A stretch of 64,000 bases of DNA from Duganella sp. CF458 (lineage in GTDB: Bacteria > Pseudomonadota > Gammaproteobacteria > Burkholderiales > Burkholderiaceae_D): NCBI RefSeq assembly GCF_900113115.1, contig NZ_FOOF01000020.1:43337-107336 (forward strand), in the 5' to 3' direction. Both the position numbers and the translations under genes were made by a program. The notes under the pieces were generated by a model. The model saw only the letters and a program-made list of their open reading frames with translations. It made no database searches and was not told the origin of the DNA. Position 1 is the first letter of the stretch. Each line of letters opens with the position of its first letter. Positions 60,080-64,000 of this stretch are shown in pieces.

Positions 60080-61840
60080 TTATTTCTGAGCCGGTACGAA
60101 CTCTTCCATGACCGCCTTGCGCAGCAGCGCAGGCGGCAACATCCCCTGAGCCAGCACGAAATCGTTGAAGGCCTTGCGATTGAATTTCTGGCGCAAGGCC
60201 ACTTCCGCTGCCTGGCGGGTTTCCATCAGGCGCTGATAGCCATAGAAATATGAAGTCGCCTGGCCTGGTGCACGGAAGGTGTAGCGTTGCATCTCCTGCG
60301 TTGCCATGCCTTCGGACAGGCCAACTTCGTCCATCAGGAAGGATTTCACGCCTTCAGGGCTGATTTCACCCAGGTTGACCATTGGGTCGAGGAAAGCACG
60401 CGCCGCGCGCTGCATCCGGGCCTGCAGCGCGAACAACTGGCCGTCGAGTGGCTCGAACGGCTGCATCTCCGCCTCGGCATACAATGCCCAGCCTTCCACA
60501 TTGACACTGTTGAAGGCGAACACGCCACGGGCTGTCGACACGCCCATCTCGATCATCTTCGCAAACTGCAGTTCGTGGCCTGGACGTGCTTCGTGCGCGG
60601 TGAGGGTCCAGCTACCGGCCTGGTGGGTGAAGTCGTCGAAGACCAGCTTCTTGCCGCTGGCATCAGGCGGCATGCCAGTGGTCAGTACAAACTCGCCATA
60701 CTCGCCGGTATTGCCGATCAGGCGCGGTGGGCTCATGTGCGGAGCAGGTTGCTGCGCGTTCTCGGCTTCACTTGCCAGGCGAATCACGGCCTTGCGGTCC
60801 GGCAGGGTCACGATGCCTTGCTCACGCACCGCGGATTCGATTTGCGACAGGCGTTCGCCATACAAGGGCATTACCTGATCAACCGGAATCTGCTGCTTTT
60901 TCAACTCGCGCATGACAGCGCGGTAGTCCGCGTTCGGCAGCTTGCGCTCCTTGGCGATCAGGCTGGCAGTGATGGCCATCTGGTTGCGGATTTCTGCAAA
61001 CGACGTCAATGCCTTCGCAATCAGTTCCTTCGGCGCGATATCTACGCCGAACTGGCGCAGGTTGTCACCGTAGACTTCCGCCGGCAGGCGATGGTCGGCG
61101 CGCGCCTTCGGCAGGATCTGGTCCTTGATCTTGGCGTTATATGCGGTCAGTTGGGATTCGATCGCGGCGTATGCCGGCTCCCAGCCTTTCAGTTCGCTCT
61201 TGCTGAGCAGGTCCTTCATCCCCTTGATCATGGCCGGGGCCGCACTCAGCGACTGTTCCACCTCGCCCTTGTAAGGACCAAGCAGATTCTTATCAGCCTT
61301 CTGCCGTTCCACGTAACGCTCATAGGCCAGTTCGGTAATCGGACGGTAGCCCTTGGTGATGCCAGCGTATTTTTCCATGCGCACCAGCAGGGTTTTCTGG
61401 CGCTCTTTCGGGATGCGTGGATCGAGCGTCTGGCGCATCACGCTGAACATGAGCTGGGTCAGGTCCAGGAATGGCAGCATGTGCTTGCGGTTCACTGCCG
61501 CCGAACGCAGCTGGTCTTCCGAAGTGCCGATCAGGATCTCCAGGTCTTGCCTGACCTTAGGGTCCTTCTCCGCTTTCAACCGCTTCTGCAGTTCGGCGAT
61601 GACCGCACGCGTATCCTTGGCGGTGACTTCGTACAGGTCGCGCGACATATCGGTGATCTGTTCGTCATAGCCATCAACGCCGAGCCCGCTCGCGCTTTCA
61701 GGCGAATACTTGGCTTGCAGGTTCAGCAGCAGCTTCGCATTCTCATTGCTCTTGGTGACCCAAGCCGGCTCGGTAGCCGCAGAGACATGCAGGGAAAGCA
61801 GGGCCAGGGTCAGGCCACTGAGGAGTTTCGTGATCGGCAT
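60080..61840 (-). CDS. Exported DUF885 protein (HExxPGH peptidase-like)
   Basis: A 586-residue protein with a signal peptide (MPITKLLSGLTLALLSLHVSA). It belongs to DUF885, in which HEARPGHELQ provides the zinc-type HExxPGH motif. Members are thought to be peptidases or amidohydrolases acting in the periplasm; none of the substrates is certain. The upstream S9-type peptidase gene is 68 bases away on the same strand, so the two may serve the same peptide-use pathway. No terminator separates them. Confidence 0.85.
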   Translation of the reverse strand: MPITKLLSGLTLALLSLHVSAATEPAWVTKSNENAKLLLNLQAKYSPESASGLGVDGYDEQITDMSRDLYEVTAKDTRAVIAELQKRLKAEKDPKVRQDLEILIGTSEDQLRSAAVNRKHMLPFLDLTQLMFSVMRQTLDPRIPKERQKTLLVRMEKYAGITKGYRPITELAYERYVERQKADKNLLGPYKGEVEQSLSAAPAMIKGMKDLLSKSELKGWEPAYAAIESQLTAYNAKIKDQILPKARADHRLPAEVYGDNLRQFGVDIAPKELIAKALTSFAEIRNQMAITASLIAKERKLPNADYRAVMRELKKQQIPVDQVMPLYGERLSQIESAVREQGIVTLPDRKAVIRLASEAENAQQPAPHMSPPRLIGNTGEYGEFVLTTGMPPDASGKKLVFDDFTHQAGSWTLTAHEARPGHELQFAKMIEMGVSTARGVFAFNSVNVEGWALYAEAEMQPFEPLDGQLFALQARMQRAARAFLDPMVNLGEISPEGVKSFLMDEVGLSEGMATQEMQRYTFRAPGQATSYFYGYQRLMETRQAAEVALRQKFNRKAFNDFVLAQGMLPPALLRKAVMEEFVPAQK

Positions 61841-61908
61841 CGTTATTCCTTTATAAAGAATTGCGTGCCGTAGTGTAAATCAAAAACCTCAGAGTTGTGC
61901 CCGGTCTC

Positions 61909-63831
61909 TTACTTCGCTTTGGCTCCCGCCTTCGGCTCGACAACTGCTGGTAGGCCACCGATATGCAGCTGAAGGAAATCCAGTATCTTGTGGTAATAGT
62001 CTCGTAGGTTGCGCACGGAGAAAATGCTGTGTCCCTCCTCAAAGTAGAGCCATTCCGGTTTATTCCCCAAGCGGTCAAGCTCAGTCCACATTTGATAGCT
62101 ATGGCTGATAGGAACCCTTCGGTCCTTTCTTCCATGGATCAGCAAAACCGCAGCCTTGATTTTTTCAGCATTCTTCAAGGGGGAAACCTCCGCAAATTTT
62201 GCTCGCTGGGTGCGCACATCACCGATCCGGCTCGTCATGTACTCGCGGCCAACCTTACTTTCGGAGGTGTCTGAATCATCGTTCCACATATGTTCGAGGT
62301 CCGACACACCAGCAAAGCTGATGCCGCAACGATAAAGTTCAGGCGTTTTCGCAAGTCCCCAAAGGGCTGCATAACCGCCATAGCTCGCGCCATAAATGCA
62401 TATCCGCTTGGGGTCTGCAATACCTTCGCGTATCAGGTATTGCACGCCTGCAGTCACATCATCTTGCATGGCAAGGCCCCATTGGCCCACTCCAGCTTGC
62501 TCAAACTTCTTCCCGAATCCGCTGGAACCCCGGAATTGCGGCTGGAAGACGACGTAGCCCCGGCTAGCCAGCAGTTGTACATCTATATTCCAACGCCAGC
62601 TATCCCGCGAGACAGGGCCGCCGTGAATCATCACGACTGTCGGTTGGGGTCCCTCGGTCTTGTCTGGACGCGTCAAGTAAGCCGGGATGGCAAGCCCATC
62701 TAGCGCCTTATATTGAATCACCGACATCGGGCGCATCTCTTCCGGCCGGATCAATGGATCGGCAACTGCCACCGTCCTTAGCTGCATGGAAGCAATATCG
62801 AGGAGATACCAGGCGCCGGGATCGACATCACTGTAAGAGTGGACGAGGACCCGCTTCGTCGGGTCTCCAGACAGGGAGTTGACCATGCCTGGGAAAGCTT
62901 GGTCTACACTTGCTTGAAGTCGTGCCCACGCTGGATCAAACCAGACCACCTGAGGCTTCATCCCGTGCGTGAAGACTCTGTCGATAGCGTCCACACCGCC
63001 GGATACGCCATCGGCGTGAATGATATCGAGCGTTGGATGACCAACCATCACGCTGCCTAACGCCCTTGCCTCAATGTCGTATTCGAACATCGCGTATGTG
63101 TCACGGCCTGCACGGGAGCGCACTACCAATTTGCCTGAATCATCTGGAACATAGATCGGCGTCCAGAAGTCATCATTCACTCCGAACTCGGCCAACTTCT
63201 GCCACTTCGCGTCGGCGCTGGTGCGATACCAATTGCTGACCTTCGTAACGTCTTTCCAGAATGCCGAGTTCATCAAGGTGACCGCGCGCAACTGGCCGGA
63301 CTTATCGAAGGCCCAGCAAAGTGGCTTCCCACTTGGATAGCTGAATTTTTGAAGTTCTCCCGTTCGCGCATTGGCTAAAGCAATGTCGCCGTCCGTACCA
63401 TCTGTATAGACCAGCTTCATGACCGAACCACTATTTGCCCGTTCGGCCGGCCCGATCAAGGATTCGGCAAAAGTTGCCACGACCTTGCCGTCCAGTGACA
63501 AACTCGCGACATCAAGACCTAGGTCGACGGTCAGCAGATCATTACCTGCCCATTCAACGTTGCGCGGTGCCCGCACGTAGGTTCCACTGCCCCAGGTCGC
63601 GTTGGTGCCATCGTAAATCAGCCTGCTTTTGAGCGTTTCACTGTCAAGCAAACCTAAACCGTAATTAGTGCCGTTGAAAACGATCGCGGCAATGTGCTTG
63701 GTGTCGGGTGAAATCACCATTTTCACCATCGAACCAGGCGCGGTGGCGTCGTCAACACTGAGCGGAGGGGCAGCCTGGGCTATTGACGCAAAGTGAAATT
63801 GCAGCAGGAAGGGCAAAAGGAAGCTTCGCAT
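61909..63831 (-). CDS. Exported S9-family (prolyl oligopeptidase-like) peptidase
   Basis: A 640-residue peptidase of the S9 family. It has a signal peptide (MRSFLLPFLLQFHFASIAQA), a beta-propeller-type N-terminal region (about 25-370) and a C-terminal alpha/beta-hydrolase domain with nucleophile Ser483 in GASYGGYAA; Asp and His follow in GRKDRRVP and EEGHSI. It cleaves small peptides, often with acyl or dipeptidyl preference. ATG 63831 is used; an upstream TTG at 63840 adds only three residues. Periplasmic location expected. Confidence 0.88.
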   Translation of the reverse strand: MRSFLLPFLLQFHFASIAQAAPPLSVDDATAPGSMVKMVISPDTKHIAAIVFNGTNYGLGLLDSETLKSRLIYDGTNATWGSGTYVRAPRNVEWAGNDLLTVDLGLDVASLSLDGKVVATFAESLIGPAERANSGSVMKLVYTDGTDGDIALANARTGELQKFSYPSGKPLCWAFDKSGQLRAVTLMNSAFWKDVTKVSNWYRTSADAKWQKLAEFGVNDDFWTPIYVPDDSGKLVVRSRAGRDTYAMFEYDIEARALGSVMVGHPTLDIIHADGVSGGVDAIDRVFTHGMKPQVVWFDPAWARLQASVDQAFPGMVNSLSGDPTKRVLVHSYSDVDPGAWYLLDIASMQLRTVAVADPLIRPEEMRPMSVIQYKALDGLAIPAYLTRPDKTEGPQPTVVMIHGGPVSRDSWRWNIDVQLLASRGYVVFQPQFRGSSGFGKKFEQAGVGQWGLAMQDDVTAGVQYLIREGIADPKRICIYGASYGGYAALWGLAKTPELYRCGISFAGVSDLEHMWNDDSDTSESKVGREYMTSRIGDVRTQRAKFAEVSPLKNAEKIKAAVLLIHGRKDRRVPISHSYQMWTELDRLGNKPEWLYFEEGHSIFSVRNLRDYYHKILDFLQLHIGGLPAVVEPKAGAKAK

Positions 63832-63873
63832 GTCGAACAAAAATTGAGAGATGCGAAATTATATTGCATAAAG

Positions 63874-63909
63874 ACAAAAAGCCCGCTGGCAGATGCCTAG
63901 CGGGCTTTT
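63874..63909 (-). terminator. Terminator of the rRNA operon
   Basis: Minus-strand hairpin: GCCCGCT / AGCGGGC stem extended by GGCA/TGCC across a 2-base tip and one unpaired T, followed by a T-run (A5 on the plus strand). It lies about ten bases past the 5S 3' end, as expected for an rrn operon terminator. Confidence 0.85.
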
Positions 63910-63918
63910 CTAATAAGA

Positions 63919-64000
63919 GCCTGACGATAACCTACTTTCACACTGGTTGCAGCACTATCATCGGCGCAAAGTCGTTTCACGGTCCTGTTCGGGATGGGAA
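63919..64000 (-). rRNA. rrf: 5S ribosomal RNA, 3' part (partial, cut by the window end)
   Basis: The minus strand reads TTCCCATCCCGAACAGGACC, then GTGAAACGACTTTGCGCCGA, and ends in GTTATCGTCAGGC, the standard betaproteobacterial 5S sequence. About 82 of some 115 bases are present; the 5' end and presumably 23S and 16S lie to the right. It is followed by the terminator at 63874. Confidence 0.95.

Overview
The window looks like a chromosomal segment of a betaproteobacterium of the family Oxalobacteraceae (Massilia, Duganella or Janthinobacterium type). The pointers are high GC, a DUF3567 protein typical of Betaproteobacteria, linked metX-metW, the ferrooxidans-type GshA next to GshB and an EIIA-Man/HPr/EI set, MreBCD-PBP2-RodA-RlpA beside gatCAB, and palindromes built on GTCTGACCC/GGGTCAGAC. 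Almost everything is chromosomal housekeeping. I see no phage, transposase, integrase, CRISPR array or plasmid gene.

Layout. 0.1-2.9 kb: def-fmt, a LysR regulator fused end-to-start to fmt, and a convergent tautomerase. 3.2-7.0 kb: metH. 7.0-10.6 kb (minus): a two-gene ABC-2 exporter and a degenerate EAL/HDOD signalling protein. 10.7-14.9 kb (minus): a tightly packed string of small unrelated accessory genes (amidotransferase, membrane protein, two VOC proteins, GST, DUF2314, an orphan, a SUKH protein) with the remnant of a nitronate monooxygenase gene. 15.1-21.3 kb (minus): DUF3567, a shrunken CobW-like protein, an NtrY-type kinase with an unusually short REC-Fis regulator, DUF4390 and rsmB. 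21.4-27.7 kb (plus): argS, two SPOR proteins, dsbA, an SDR, birA and coaX. 27.7-34.4 kb (minus): the rod-shape operon mreBCD-mrdA-mrdB-rlpA. 34.6-37.9 kb (plus): gatCAB, ending in an inverted-repeat-bounded block. 38-43.5 kb: hydrolase, DUF4279, pyrE, xthA and several lineage-restricted small proteins. 43.5-47.1 kb (minus): an RluA-type pseudouridine synthase, an M48 protease and metW-metX. 47.2-51.9 kb (minus): ptsI-ptsH-EIIA and gshB-gshA. 52.1-54.7 kb (minus): amtB-glnK-TorF-like porin behind a sigma-54 promoter and NtrC-like sites. 54.9-60.1 kb (plus): ubiK, comM, a TonB-dependent receptor, a lipoprotein and DUF1840. 60.1-63.8 kb (minus): two secreted peptidase-like proteins. The window ends inside a 5S rRNA on the minus strand, with its terminator, so an rRNA operon lies just to the right.

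The most informative regulatory reading is the nitrogen promoter at about 54.79-54.88 kb. The most unusual DNA is the 114-bp palindromic block between gatB and the hydrolase and its relatives around metH. The packed accessory string at 10.7-14.9 kb is the most gene-novel region. I do not see a convincing complete new defence or mobile system. No stretch longer than about 300 bases lacks a gene; the largest gaps are 2945-3203, 34411-34652 and 14918-15131.
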